64,000 nt of DNA from Saussurea involucrata. Lineage: Eukaryota > Streptophyta > Magnoliopsida > Asterales > Asteraceae. Each line of letters starts with the position of its first letter. Within the stretch, counting starts at the first letter, position 1. Of this stretch, positions 33,808-47,251 are shown piece after piece. The translations under genes were made by a program, and so were the position numbers. Below the pieces are notes generated by a model. The model was not told where the DNA came from. It searched no databases and saw only the letters and a list, made by a program, of their open reading frames with translations. The stretch is taken from NCBI GenBank assembly GCA_033807775.1, contig CM066314.1:146247429-146311428 (forward strand), in the 5' to 3' direction.

Positions 33808-35064
33808 TAGGGGTGTACGCGGGTTGGGTTGGGCGGTTTTTGACGTTTTTACAACCCAACCTAATCATGGCGGTTTGAAAATTCTCAACCCAACCCAACC
33901 CTTGCGGGTTAGGTCGGGTTGGGTTGGGTTGGCAGGTTAGCCACGACTTTTCGACATTTCTCCTTTTTAAATGACATCTCGTTATCTTAAGTGATTCCAC
34001 AAATAACTTGTCAATTCTATTACTATGATAAGCATAATCTTTTCCACAATTATACTAATATAAGTAGAATATTTTTGGGTTGTAAATTATAATGGTTGTA
34101 AATAACTCGTTATGGCCTCGTTATGACGCGTTATGGCGTCAAGGCTTAGGTTCGCCGCCACGTTAACCCTTATGGCTCCACTCTAAGGATTGACTTCCTT
34201 TGTAACGCGTTATGGCACGTTATGGCGCGTTAGGATGCGTTGACGCATTATTTTGTAAGGTGTAAGATTGTTTTTAGTATATAACTTGAAGAATAAATTA
34301 TAATTGTTCATGGAACGTAAGACTTAAATACTCATAATAAAGAAACCTAAAAACTAAAAACCCTAAATTGGTAAATACTTACTCTCATTCTCGTACACGA
34401 CGAGTCGAACGTGAACAATGAGAATTAAAGATAATAGTAAGTAGAGATTCAAGAGATTTACTACCGAATGTGCACTCTTGATATCATATTATGTATGCTC
34501 TATATAATTGGTATCAATTTTTTATTGATTTATTAGTTTACATGAATTTATCTTGTTCTACGGTATTATTTAATACATAACACACCATGTGTATATATAT
34601 GTGTGTGTGTATGCTGCTGTAACTCGTAAGGCTTGAGGTTTGACCTCGTCGTCATGTCTCACGTCATTTAAAACATCGATATATATTTATTTAAGGGAGG
34701 TATCCGTTGCAAACCAGTCAGTTTGTGCAAACCCGTGCAAACTCATATCTACCTTCATGAATCTGCAAAATTTGTATAATTTAGCTTCATGAATCTATAT
34801 TTTGGCTTCATGAATATAAAATTTGGCTTCATGAATATATAATTTGGCTTCATGAATCTTTTTCCGGTGGAGCCCTAAAATACCCTTATGGATATAAAAA
34901 AGAAGTTATGGATATAAAAAAATAAGTTACGTGATTGGTGGAGATGAAAAAATATGCTAAAGGCCCTAAAATACCCTTATGGGTAAAAAAAAGAAGTTAC
35001 GTGATTGGTGGATATGAGTTTGCACAGTTTGCACAAACTAACTGGTTTGCAATGGATAATTTTC

Positions 35065-35112
<48 letters not shown>

Positions 35113-35309
35113 GAAATAATATATATTAGCGGCGGGTTGGCGGTTTGGGTTGGGTTGAGTTATGTTAACCCAATTTCAACCCTCCTAATTTGCGGGTTCG
35201 CGGTTTGGCGGGTTGGCGGTTTAGCGGGTTGGTGGGTTGGGTTTAATTGGGTTGTTAGCGGGTTGGGTTGGGCGGGTTTCGCTGGTTGACGGTTTTTTGT
35301 ACACCCCTA
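33808..35309 (+). mobile_element. hAT-like non-autonomous DNA transposon (copy 2)
   Basis: Same TAGGGGTGTAC inverted repeats and CTGTCAAA 8-bp flanks as in copy 1. Four bases longer through an AT run near 35075-35104. Confidence 0.88.
34694..35066. mobile_element. 373-bp MITE nested in the hAT-like element (copy 2)
   Basis: Same inverted ends and internal CTTCATGAAT repeats as the element at 14236-14608; I saw no differences. Confidence 0.78.
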
Positions 35310-36196
35310 CTGTCAAAGTTCGGTGAAGTCAAAGATCAGCCGAAATCAAGAAGAAGGAAATCTACCAATGCGGATTGAAGATGGACTTCTCAACCCAAAC
35401 TAAGCAGTCTCAACGATTGTCTCCATGAAAATCGGTGAGATCCTCAAACCGGAGAATCCTCCCTTATCTCCTTGCTAAGAAGACTTTCATCATAAGAGGT
35501 CATGTTTGCCATCCCACCGATTCTCTCCATGAGAAATCGGTGGGATCTTCAAAATAAGAGGATCCTCACACAACTCCTTCCTAAGAAGACTCTCACATAC
35601 TTTCTCCATGACAAATCGGTGGGATCCTCAAATAGGAGGATCCTCCCTTGTGTCTTTGCTAAAAGGTTTTCTCATCAAAAAAGAAACGTCTGGGTATGGA
35701 GGAAAAAGGTGCATTTGTCCTTTTTCCCATTCTTAGATATTGTCACCATCAAACCTTTCTAGCATCATAGGAAAAGACACATCAACTTTTGAGAGTCAAA
35801 CCTATCCTTCAAATGACAAAGTGACAAGTGTCCCATGCATCACATGTTCATGGCACAATATAAAGATGGAGAATTCTCCATGCAGATACAACTCTTGAAG
35901 ATTACTCTGTGCTCAAGACACTCTACTCCTTTCTCTCCTTGAACTTTATAGCTTTCAATCTTTGTGTTTTAGAAGTTGTTTAGTTTTCAGTATTACTTTG
36001 TGAAGATTGTTAGAATATATTTTATTTGTTCTTTCCGCAACAATCTAATTGTTCTATATGTTTTATGTGTAATTCTTGATTTGAATATTTTCAATAAAAG
36101 AATTAATTAAAGTGAAAAATTTGGGTATTGTATTCAACCCCCTCCCCCCCTTCTACAATACATGTTCTTGTTCTTATTAGCCATCTGGGACTAACA

Positions 36197-36434
36197 AGTC
36201 ATTTCGGGAGTGTTCTTTTTTATTTTATTATTATTATTATTGTGTCTGTTTGGTTGTGTATCCACTTGTTGGTATGCACTCACACCGGGCTCGTCAAGAC
36301 CCGGTTAGTGGCCTGTTTCGGATCGTACTCGACTCTCGGTTCCTCTCAAATCCGAGAATACGAACCCCGAAACTTGACATTGGTTTGGATATGCGGATGA
36401 AACTCAACACTATCCGTTTCTCATAGGTACACTC
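36197..36434 (+). other. Element A spacer, right part (copy 2)
   Basis: Non-coding. It repeats the acceptor-like TTTCTCATAG ending at 36426, eight bases before the 3' ORF start. Confidence 0.5.
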
Positions 36435-39400
36435 ATGGCTCAACCAAACCAACCGACTCCACAAGGCGACGTCCCACTACTTCCAGGTGGCCCCAATCTG
36501 CCACTCCAACCAAACAACTTCCACGTAGACACGACTTCCATTATCTGTGAATGTCCGGTAATCGTGGAGATTCTCAAATGCCACCCACTCAACCGTGCTC
36601 TGACGACAACTGCAAACGTTCCGATAGTATACTTGCAACAACTCTGGAGGTCTCTCACCATAGTTTCAGGTGGCCAAGACATCGACCTTCACTGTCGCAT
36701 AGCTGACACACCGGTGGTCGTATCTCAAGATCTCCTGTGCCAAATTCTAGATCTTCCGGAGGCGACATCCGTTCCAGGCAGAATTGACTTTGACGTTGAT
36801 GTGTCTGATGTCGTGCTCTGCCAAGAACTGCGTGCTCTCGGCTATGCTAGGGAGATCAACCACCCATCGCACTTCTCCAGGGTTCATCTGAAACCGCTAT
36901 GGTACACTTTATTCACCATCCTCAACAGGTGTCTGTCATCAATCATCAAGGGGGTCGATCAGACAACCGTGAACCTACTTCGACTCTTCCACGGCGTGGA
37001 CTATAACAGGCACATAGACTATGCATCCATCCTATGGACTGAGCTGCTCAACAAGGTTCAGAAGAAGCAAGGCAAAAAAAGACTATTGTGCCTTCCGTTC
37101 CCCAGGTTCCTGCATCTCATCGTTGCACACTTCATGGCCGCCGACCCCACTATTCCACGACGCACCGACCATGAGGTACCCCTGTCGACTCGTATGACTA
37201 GGATTCAGAATAAACAACCCATCGCAGACCTAGTTCCAATGCTACTACCCAATGACTTGCTAGCTCTTACTGACCCTTCGGCACCGAGTGTGATAGATTA
37301 TAGGCGAAAGAACAACCTAGTCACTCCGATGGTCCAGCCAGATCTGGCAGCACCTGCCTAAGGAGTGCGCCCCGAGAGACGTAAGGGTCCTCAAACTAGA
37401 GATAGTAGGGTCCGGAGAGCAGGGGCTCTCGGACAGGGTGTGTTGAGAGAAAACATCGTGAGGGGACATGACGCGGGCGGTGCTGAAAGGTCAATACGCG
37501 AAGCTAGCTTGTCCCAACGCCAACCCACTCCACCTCCATCACCACAAATCGAAGAACCCGAGTTACATGAGGTGGAAGTGGTCGACATCATGCGCGAACA
37601 AGCACAAGAAGAGGCAGCCTCCTCTTCTAGCTCCGAGTCGGGCTCTGGCTCAGAGTCGGGATCCGAATCTGGTTTCTTAATCAGGTTCGACTTCCGGTTC
37701 TGAATCAGGGTCTTCGGGATCAGATGATGAATCAACGGACTCGGATGACAATGATGATCAGTTCCGCATGGAACCTATCCGTAGGCCTCAAGCCGAAACT
37801 GGAGAGACAAGGAGAGCGGAGGGAGCCTCAGTTGAAAATAAAAATATTGGTGAGCAAGTGAGGGAAAGGAGAAGCAAGCAAAACAACGAGCGTTATCGAG
37901 CAATGAGGCAATCTACTCAGGTTGCCTCCACCCAGCCTTCTTTAATCTAGGCAGCCACATCCGCTACCCCGTCTCATTCGTTGGGACTGGGTATTGAAAC
38001 AAACGTCGTAGGCCTAGCGACGCAATCGCACACCCTCTCCAGCAACTCAGTGTCCCCTCAATAGGATACTGTTTCATTTTCACATGGGGACGTAGCACAA
38101 CGTCCACCGGTCTCTCACTTGGAGAGTTCCGGTGTTGAAACAAGAGAACTCTTGCCCCGGTTCTCGACTTTTTTGAATGCACGATTGAGTCTAGAGCCAC
38201 TTGATGATATTATTTCCTTGGCTAGGACACAAAACCTCACTACTGCTAGTGTCGAGATTCTTTGTGACTCGACCGGAACACCCCGACTGAGTCTACCTTC
38301 TGGTGGCTTGCAAGGACGGGGTGGAAGTCCTGCCACGACTATCCTTACGCCAACCGTGAGCGCAGGCGGTACTGCGGTGCAATCTACCGTAGTTAGTACA
38401 ACTGGTAAGCTAAGTTCTCCAAGCGTTAACATCCCAGAGTTCGTCTCCAAGGAAACTCTGGACGACGCCTTAAAGGTTGTCCAAGCAGAGATACTGAAGA
38501 AGCTTGCAAAGGATATGGACTTCATCAAACGGTCCATAAGAGGTAAGGAAACAACAGCTAACTTCCTCACTCGACACCAAACCCGCAGAACATGAGCATC
38601 GATGCCCTAAAAGCCGCATTACTCGATAAGCTCTTGTCTCAATCAAACACAGACACATTCTCTGAAGCCGACCTAATGAGTCTACTTCGCTCACAAACAC
38701 AACCCCCAACCCAAATACACACAAAGCTAGATACCATTACCATAGCCGTAACCGACGTCCAAAGAACCCTCAAAACCTTATCCGAGAGGGTTGCCAGCCT
38801 AGAAAACACATGTAAGAGTCAAGCACAGGGCTTGAAACGGAAGCATGATGATCAGGAGGGTCCTGATCAGCATGAGAGGGAGAAGAGACATAGACTGACC
38901 GAGTTATCAACCTCAACGACAGAACCGTTAACCGAAACTCCAGCTGAAACTGAGCCACAATAGCCTGAAGATCAAAACATGGTTCAGGACATGGAGTTAT
39001 CTACACCGGTCAGAGACCAAGTGCCAGAATCAGCAGACCCGATGGTTGAAAGGCCCGAGGGAGAACCAGAAGAAAACCTGATGCTGACATTTCCGAAAAG
39101 ACCAGTTCAAGATTTGATCGATGAAGAATTGGATGGTAATCCGGAAGCTGAACGACTATGGAAAGAAAAAGCAATTTTGGCCATTCAATCTGAGACAGAC
39201 GCTCTGTGGGATTTCTCAGATGATGACGAGTTCATGAATAATGAAGATTATGATCAGTTCCTCCTTCAAAGCGAACAGGTAACAGATTCTCAGCATGACA
39301 CACACGACACCGCAGGTAACTCTGAAATACCATTTCCTGATCCGGAAGCGGCTCAACCCCGACCTATTCAACCAGTTCGTTAGGAGAGAGTCCGAATCCT

Positions 39401-40247
39401 AGTTCCATACTTAGAAGAATCGCATAAGAAGATCTTCGTTCACTGGATCAGACCACTAGACCCAGTTATGTGTCACGAGGTTTTAGATCTAAGTGAATCG
39501 ATTCGTTCTCAGTATTTGGAAGTTATGAAAAGAAGCAGAATGGTACACGAAGTTAGAACAAACCACAGGATCACAGAAATAGTGGAGATCGTGTCCGACA
39601 AAGTCCTGAAGGTTTGGTTCCCGGTGTTCACAGTTAAAGTAGATGATGGGAAAGAATGGGTATTCTCGGAATCCGACTTCAAAAATCTCAACTTAAAAGA
39701 TTTTTCGGTTCTTCTTCGCGAGTTAAAGGCCCACAGCATCCGACCATTGTCTTTTACCAAAGTCGTTGAAACGATAAGGAGATTCATGAAGTGCATCATT
39801 ACCCTCTCGTACATCAACGACTTTCAGATGGGAATAGAAAGCAATCAGAAGAAAGTGAATGTGCTGAAGACCAATCTGACTCTTTCTGAAGCTGAAGACA
39901 TACAGGTACATACTCTCTTACTCAAACCAGAGACGGGGATCGTGTATCTGAACGATAAGGGAGAAAAACACTTTATGAGGATAAGTGAACTGCACAAGTT
40001 CAGTGAAGGGACTTTGATGAAGATTCAGAACGTGCCGAGAAAGATTATTGAAGAAGAGGAAAGAGACTCATCAGAGAAATACGTCAACGTCAGAAAGTAT
40101 CTCGCCAAAGAGCTTCTCAAGGAGATTGAAGACAGGCTGGAATTCAGGAACTCCATCCGGCACTTTGAGATTATTTTTGCAATCCGAAAGCGATATGTCC
40201 CTAACTGGCGTGAGATCGAACTTCAATTCAAAGGAGAAGATTGTTAG
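36435..40247 (+). pseudogene. Element A 3' extra ORF (copy 2), decayed
   Basis: Same reading frame, stops and frameshifts as at 15973. The N-terminal 308-codon and C-terminal 259-codon domains translate identically in the two copies. Scattered differences fall in the middle part (for example near 38086-38165, 38736, 39240 and 39345). Ends at the TAG formed with the 3' LTR. Confidence 0.75.
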
Positions 40248-41923
40248 GTCTCAAAGTCAGTTAAATAGAAGTTCAGGGACCTTTTATGCTATTTCTTGTA
40301 ACTATCCCTAATGGGATATAAATAGTTTCTTTTGTTTGAGATTTAGGGTTAATGACCTAATTACTATTTGCTAAACCCCTTGTACGGCTACTGAGTAGTT
40401 CATCTTTTCTGCTATTCAATCAAGTGAGATTTATGACATTCATATGCTATTGTGTTGATTCATTGCATTTCACTTGTTAATCTGGGATCCATATAAATTG
40501 ATAAGACTTTATATGGATAAAGTTTCTATAGAAAAGCCTCGTGAGAAGTACTTTGAAAATCACCAAACCGAGCCAAGTTAGTGAGTACGACGACCTTCCC
40601 CGTAACCTACATCGCACGGGAATTTGTGTTAGCCACTGTGGTCCAAAAGTGGAAGACGCTGACGACTTTCCACGCGACTTAAGTCGTGCTAGGAAGTTGC
40701 GTACATCCACCAAGCTTGTTGTAAAGTTTGGAAAACATATTTTTTACCTCATTTTTTACTTATTCTCTTTCTCTCACACCAACTTATAAATACGAATCTA
40801 GGTCATTTAATACACTATTTTAGGTGGTTGAAAACGTTAAAGAGCATTTAAAGCAAGGATTCAAGTATGGATTGTGTGGAGCGTCAAGATCCAATTCTTT
40901 ACTCCATTCCTAAAGTATTCTTGGTTTTTTAGGTTTTACCAAAATTAAGCAATATGGGTTCATTCTAACTCGTTTTAAAACATTTATACATTTCAAAACA
41001 TTGTATTTTAGTCTCCTAAACATCTCTTAGATACATTTACTCTTTTGATGAATATTGACCTACTTTTGAGCATTTTAGAAAACTTTGGGATTTTACCATT
41101 TTTCCTAATAAATGATGGATATTCATGTATGTGATATAAAAGTGTGTTTTAAGTACACATGTTATTTTGGGACTTGAACATTATGATTTGTGTTCATTCT
41201 TCATTTCTACATACTTGAAAATATTCCATGAAAATGGTTTTACTTTGAAAAAACAAATGAAGTATTCTACTTGTGAAATAAGGTATTCTATAACTCATGA
41301 ATTCTTGCTAAAATGTTAAGAATATGATGTTGTGTTTGGGAAAGAAAATGGTTTTATTTTGATTTTTTGAGAACTTTAACTTACGAGGTGAAGCTTGTGC
41401 CCAAATGATTTTATGAGGACATTTGATAGATGAAAACTATAATTTCGATAATAGTTAGTTGGTCACTCCCAAGTTGTGACGTGGATTAGAATTTAATGCA
41501 ATGGATTCATAGGCATAGGAGTCTGTTTCATTTAAAATGAGATAGTCTTTCGTCTGTAACTAGAAATTGGCATTGGGTCATCGGGGGCACCTTGGTACAG
41601 ACTCTTGTAGCCGGATACTAGCCATTGGTTGCATGATGTAAATTCTAGCGAGTGAGTATAGTATAACTAGGACCATTGGGGTCTTGAATTATTAATCACG
41701 GTTTTGTTGAACTCGTTATCCATTGATCCTTAGTGTGAGCTCTATAACATGGAATTGTGGCATACTTTTGTGTTCCGCCACTACCCATGCAAACTAGATC
41801 TCCCTATCTTTGTAAGATGTATTTTGGACCTTATGGCCTTTATGTGAAAAACATGAATCTAAGTTTTAACCCAGGCTTTCAAACTTCTATCGTTTGATTT
41901 GGATTAATTATAAATGTTTGTTT
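40242..41923 (+). repeat. Element A 3' LTR, 5' portion (copy 2), broken by element C
   Basis: Same as 19780-21461 with a few substitutions. Element C follows at 41924. Any remaining LTR sequence would resume at 50377, but without the 5' LTR in view I cannot place its end. Confidence 0.7.
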
Positions 41924-43334
41924 TGTTAGTGAATGCCCAAAAACCAATCATATGATGATTGTAATTTTGAGTTTTGTTTCATGAAGTTAATAAATAAATA
42001 AAAGGCATTGCCCATTTTATTATGTCTATATTATATTTTGTGTTTTAGTTATTCATAATAAATAACCTTAGAATAATGTATTCTAAATGTCCCTAGTTAA
42101 ATATTATTTTGGGTTTAAGGTTGAAATAATATGATAATGACTAGCATGTGTAGGGATTCATATAGAGATATTGAATCTACATACGGGTACAAAATGGAGA
42201 TTTTGTGTATCGGACGTGACTCGTTATGAGAACACTGCATTGCATGTCATGTGAGTGTCATAAGTGTTTGTCATGTGGTCAATATACATGTAATTCTTTG
42301 ACTTGAGAAATATGGAGTTTGTTATGTGCGAGTAATATACTTTAACATTTATTCTAATCATTCCGTAATTGGGTGACAGAATGATTGTTGGGTATGTTAT
42401 AAATCACATGATAGAACTAGCATGTATCGAGATAGGATTTATCCCTCCTTTATGACGGGAGTGATGTCTCTGGGCCCCTTGATAAATATATACTAAGGAA
42501 ATGCATGCATGCTCGGATAATTGATATGAGATATCATGATCTGTTTTATTAGTATATTAGGGAATCAAGAAACTAAAGATTGGACATAACGAGAATGACA
42601 CATTCAATGTCTCGTGTTCAATCTAGACATCGAGGACAAAAGAATTAAATATGTAAACTGAAATTGACTACAAACCGATAATTTGTTGTATCACCAATTC
42701 TCGTCATTTGGGTAACGGTGATGTATTGTTAGATACCGCTCATCGTTTATAACTATAAATACGAGATTTTATATTTATTACCAACATGCAGAGAACCCAT
42801 TGGGTCACACGTTTTGAACATATTCGAATAAGGAGTTTTAATAATTAAAATGTTTATTTATTATATCCTATTTGTATTGATTTAATATGATTAAATAAAA
42901 CCAGATATTATTTATGTGTGACAAATAAAGTTGGATAGGGATGGCCTTACAAGGGGAGTGATGTTGCATGGATACTTCCACACTCAAGTAAGGTGTAGGG
43001 GTGGTGGTGCTTTCATGCCATGTTTCCATCACCATATAAAATGTATGACATTTTGCAAGAGTTAGTCTCACACATCTCTCTCAAAAATCACCTAAAATAT
43101 ATGCTCCCTTTTCTTTCTAAGTTTTGAAACCGTGACTAGCATCACGAGAAGGCAAAGGATTCGGATGGTTCGCGTGGATACCGTGGAGGCATCAAACTTT
43201 GTTTGTTGTTGTGATTCAAAGTCGCGTTAACTGTGAGGTATAATTTCAAAACACCCGATTTATTCCGATTCGTATGGGTCCTTGGAGGGTTACGGTTTTA
43301 TTTTTCGTTGTGCTTTAGATCCCGTAACCCAACA
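41924..43334 (+). repeat. Element C 5' LTR
   Basis: TG...CA boundaries, 1411 bases, TATAAATA box at 42754-42761. Its first 1275 bases belong to duplication copy 2; the last 136 are single-copy on this side of the junction. Confidence 0.94.
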
Positions 43335-43335
43335 A

Positions 43336-43347
43336 TGGTATTAGAGC
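43336..43347 (+). promoter_or_regulatory. Element C primer-binding site
   Basis: TGGTATTAGAGC one base after the LTR, the initiator tRNA-Met type with one C-to-T change. Confidence 0.88.
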
Positions 43348-44998
43348 TACTTACGAACCTCTAAATCGGTTTTTGTGACATGCATACATTTTAAAAACTG
43401 TTTTGCTGTTGTATGTTTTTGTTTCGTAAATGTTTTGGCTTTTCGTCCTAGAAAGGTTCTGAATCTTACAAAACTTAAAACATGAAAAACGTGGATCTTT
43501 CTGTTAGCTTTCTACAGGTTTTTGAATGGCATCATTTCGACTTTGTATGAATTTTTTACAACAGTGTCGCAATGTTGTCTGAAAATCGAACCTACAACGG
43601 GTTTGACATGAATTTTGGCTCATAAGGGTTTTAGATCTTTGAAATCCTATAACATAAAAGATGTAGATCTTTTTATTTGTTTTCCAAAGAACTTTGAATC
43701 ACCTTTTTTCGATATCGTATGAATTTTGTATTATTTTTATACGGTGGTGTTGCACATCGGTTTTATATTTCAATGTGATTGAATATGTATAACGTGATTT
43801 ATTTGGTGAATGGTTATTGCCCGTAGTCATGGATGTATTATATTTGATTAATACGACTTCCACGTCGTGCCTTTCTCTATATACTCTCTTTGTACATTCT
43901 CCTCTCATCCAATCCCCTCGAATGTAACTCAAGGTTTCTTTGATTGAAATGTAAAGTATTTTTGTATAAAAGAAAGCATGAGATGGAGGCGTTATGAAGT
44001 GATGAAAATGAGAAGACTTAGAACCATAGAGGTTTATTTTATGTAATGATATTCATACTTGGCTCTATGAATATCGCATAGGAGGGCTATAACCATCTCA
44101 CATTTATTTTACGTTTTATTTTATGCTTTATATATATTGTGATATATTATGCGTGGTTGTATGTATGTGATACTTGTTACAATTTTTTTTTAAATATGAT
44201 TTTAAAATATATAAGTAAAAAGAGTTTTACAAATCAAAATTAGTTTTGATAAAATAAAATACGATAGTTATATAAGATATAAAATGGACCGTCGATCTTG
44301 AGTGATAAGATCTTAGTACATCATAGCAAAATTTCAACCGGTTTTGTCACAATGGCCTAAATTGCCAAAGAAAGGGAGGTATTCAAATGATCCTCGTGGT
44401 CCTCCTCCAATCTGGATTCCGGTTAAATCAAGCTATGAGGAAACGATCTATTACAAAAGAAAGAATGGTAAAATCAAACTAACAAAAATCCCTCACCAAA
44501 ATATTAAGTTTAAGATGCCTTTCAAATATTGGCACTTGTCAAGACTTTGATCATCGAAAGTGGGTCATGCTAAAGTTGGGTACTCTCTTTAATCTTAGTA
44601 AGATAAGGTAAGCATAGATTCCTACAAGCCATTTTGTGTCAGACTTAACCAAATTAAGCCTAATAGGATTAGGGATTTGGAGACATATGTTGGGAACATT
44701 CATATGATAAATTTAAATAATAGTTATTCACCCAACTATCCAAGAGTTACATAGAGATGTAGTTAGCAATGTTTTTGCTTACCTAAAACATTATTGGTTT
44801 ATCGGTTTGCTAAAGCTAAATTGATCGATAATGAGAATATGGATCTTGGCCCGCTAGAAGGCTTATGACGTTTTCCGAAACAATAAAAGAGGGTTGTTGT
44901 TTTGATTAAAATAGTGGGAGCTTGTTTGATGAAAGTCCTTATTAAACAATAATAATTTCATGACACTAAGAACTCTACTTTTCTATTGTAGATTACCA
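43348..44998 (+). other. Element C leader, 1.65 kb, no clear gene
   Basis: AT-rich untranslated leader between PBS and gag, unusually long for a copia element. It contains one 68-codon open frame at 44344-44550 (PPPIWIPVKSSYEE region) that I do not recognise; it could be chance or a relic. Confidence 0.55.
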
Positions 44999-45943
44999 AT
45001 GGCACAAACCAACAATGGAAACAAAAACACTTTTCGACCGATTCTTGAGAAAGAAAAACTAAAGAGAACAAATTTCATCAATTGGTATCGTAATTTTAGA
45101 ATCGTCCTCAAAGCTTAAAAGAAAATGTATGTCTTGGAGCAACAAATTCCTGAAGAGCCTAATTCCAGTGCTCCTAGAACTGAAAGGGACACTTTTAAAA
45201 TAACATGATGAGGATGCTTTGGACGTCTCATGTCTAATGCTAATAACCATGGAACCTGATATTCATAAGCAACATGAAAACATGGGGGCGTTCGATATGA
45301 TCGAACACCTAAAATTAATCTTTCAAGAGCAAGCAAGAGATGAGAGGTACGAAACATCTAATGAACTGTTCCGTTGTAAAATGTCCGAAGGTAGTCCCGT
45401 TGGCACTCATATGCTTAAAATGATTGGGCACATTGAGCGCCTTGAAGGACTAGGTTTCTCTTTACGAAAGGAGTTAGCCATTGATGTACATTGCCAAATA
45501 GCTTCAGTCAATTCGTGATGAACTAGAACATGCATGACTTTGAAAAATCCCTTCCAGAATTGCACAACATGTTACGAACAGTCGAGCAAGAGCTTGCAAA
45601 GAACAAGTCCACCATTTTGATGGTCTATAAGCACAAGAAAGGGAAAGACAAAGGAAAGTCTATTACCAAACCCACTTCTAAATCTTTGAAGCCAAAAGGA
45701 GGCATTAAGAAACCCAAAGTAACCGTACCTAACGAGGGTGAGTGCTTTCATTGCAATAAACCCGGCCATTGGAGAAGGAACTGTCGGCTTTACCTTCGGG
45801 AAAAGAAGAAAGGAAATGTAACTTCCACTACAGATATCTATGTGATAGAAGCTAATCTTTCTACTTCTTATACATCATGGGTATTAGATACCGGATGTGG
45901 TTCTCATATTTGTAAAAACATGCCGAGACCTAAAAAAGACTAG
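44999..45943 (+). pseudogene. gag: Element C gag and start of protease
   Basis: The ATG at 44999 (MAQTNNGNKNTF) is followed by a stop at 45116 and frameshifts. The gag core is readable at 45219-45518 (GAFDMIEHLKLIFQEQARDE), and the C-terminal part at 45530-45943 keeps an intact CCHC knuckle, CFHCNKPGHWRRNC. The same frame continues into the protease motif WVLDTGCGSHI (near 45878) before shifting at about 45900-45943. Gag forms the particle; the protease matures it. At least two frameshifts and a stop make it inactive. Confidence 0.85.
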
Positions 45944-47165
45944 AAGGTTGAGCCAAGGTGAAGTTGATCTGCACATTGGAAATGGGGCAAAGGTTGATGC
46001 TATTGTCGTAGGATCTATTTTGTTAACTTTACCGACCGGATTAATATTAGAACTTGATGACTGTTATTGCGTACCATCTATTTCAAGAAATTTGATTTAT
46101 GTATCTTGTTTGGACAGGAAATGTTTTACCTTTAAAGTTAGAAACAAATGTTGTTCATTCTCTTTTGGTAATATATATTATGGTGACGCAAGTTTGATTA
46201 ATGGTCTTTATGTTCTTAATATGGATAATCCGATTTATAACATAGATAAAAGGGAGATCAAATTGAATAGTTCGAATTTAACCTATCTTTGTCATTATCG
46301 TCTTGGCCATATAAACGAAACTCGCATATCCAAACTCCATAAAGATGGATTATTGAACAAATTAGATTTTGAGTCATATGGGACGTGCGAAGCTAGTTTA
46401 ATAGGAAAGATGACAAAGGCTCTTTTTATTGGACAAAGTGAGAGAGTAAGTGATGTATTGGGAATCATACATAGTGATGTATGTGGTCCGATGAACATAC
46501 AAGTTAGAGGTGGTTATATATACTTCATTACATTTACTGACGATCTCAGTAGGTTCGGCTATGTATATTTAATGCGACATAAGTCCGAGTCCTTTGAAAT
46601 GTTCAAGGACTTTCAAAATGAACTACAAAACCAACTTGGAAAGAGTATTAAGATTCTTCGATCTGATCGAGGTGGCGAATACTTAGACCATGCTTTTCTT
46701 GACCATATTAGAAATTGTGGTATTGTATCACAACTCACTCCACCTGGAACACCACAGTGGAATGGTGTCCCCGAAAGGAGGAATCGTACACTGTTAGACA
46801 TTGTACGACCAATGATGAGTCAAACTGACCTTCCGATATCCTTTTGGGGATATGCTCTAGAGACAACGACTTTCACACTAAACCGGGTTCCATCAAAATC
46901 TGTTGACAAGACACCATATGAGATATGGACTGGGAAAAGTCCCAAATTATCTTTTATGAAGATTTGGGGTTGTGAGGTTTACGTACGCCGTCTAATCACA
47001 ACTAAATTAGAACCAAAATCTAATAAATGCATATTTGTAGGATATCCCAAAGAAACTATGGGATACTACTTATATCATCCTCACGACAATAAAGTGTTTA
47101 TTGGGCGTACTGTGTCTTTATGGAAAAGGAATTTATTTCCAAAGGTATCAGTAGGAGGAATGTAG
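45897..47165 (+). pseudogene. pol: Element C protease C-terminal part and integrase
   Basis: An open stretch of over 400 codons. It reads through the protease tail (VDLHIGNGAKVDA), the pre-integrase domain, and a complete integrase core with FTDDLSRFGYV, SDRGGEYLD and GVPERRNRTLL carrying the D, D and E residues. The pre-integrase zinc site reads TCEASLIGK, so one of the two expected Cys is missing. KTPYEIWTGKSPKLSFMKIWGC marks the C-terminal integrase region. Integrase inserts cDNA into the host chromosome. It ends at a frameshift before the RT. Confidence 0.88.
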
Positions 47166-47251
47166 AACTTGAAATTGCTCAAGATGAAAATACGTCAACA
47201 CAGATGGAACCAACACATACACCACAAGTAATTGTGTAACTACAAAGTGTT

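Larger units (their letters stand above)
28209..36196 (+). mobile_element. Element B (copy 2): gag-only non-autonomous copia element
   Basis: Same layout as copy 1: 5' LTR, PBS, gag, non-coding region, PPT, 3' LTR with hAT-like insertion. It is 35 bases longer, from longer poly-C, poly-A and AT runs. Confidence 0.9.
33691..36196 (+). repeat. Element B 3' LTR (copy 2), split by a hAT-like insertion
   Basis: As in copy 1. The PPT ends at 33690, the LTR runs to the insertion at 33808 and resumes at 35310, ending ACTAACA at 36196. Confidence 0.92.
22737..41923 (+). mobile_element. Element A (copy 2), 5'-truncated
   Basis: Second copy of element A from mid-gag to the interrupted 3' LTR. It lacks the leader, gag core and zinc knuckle present in copy 1. 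All other parts recur in the same order with the same main lesions. Confidence 0.93.
22732..43198 (+). repeat. 20.4 kb tandem segmental duplication, copy 2
   Basis: Second direct copy of the block. The offset from copy 1 is 20415 bases at its start and 20462 at its end, and indels in simple repeats account for the growth. Its right end continues without a break into the rest of element C, so this copy holds the original right flank. Copy 1 holds the original left flank. Confidence 0.95.

Noticed and set aside
2317..43198. LTR-LTR unequal recombination as the cause of the tandem duplication
   Set aside because: Neither breakpoint is at an LTR pair and the breakpoints share only five bases.
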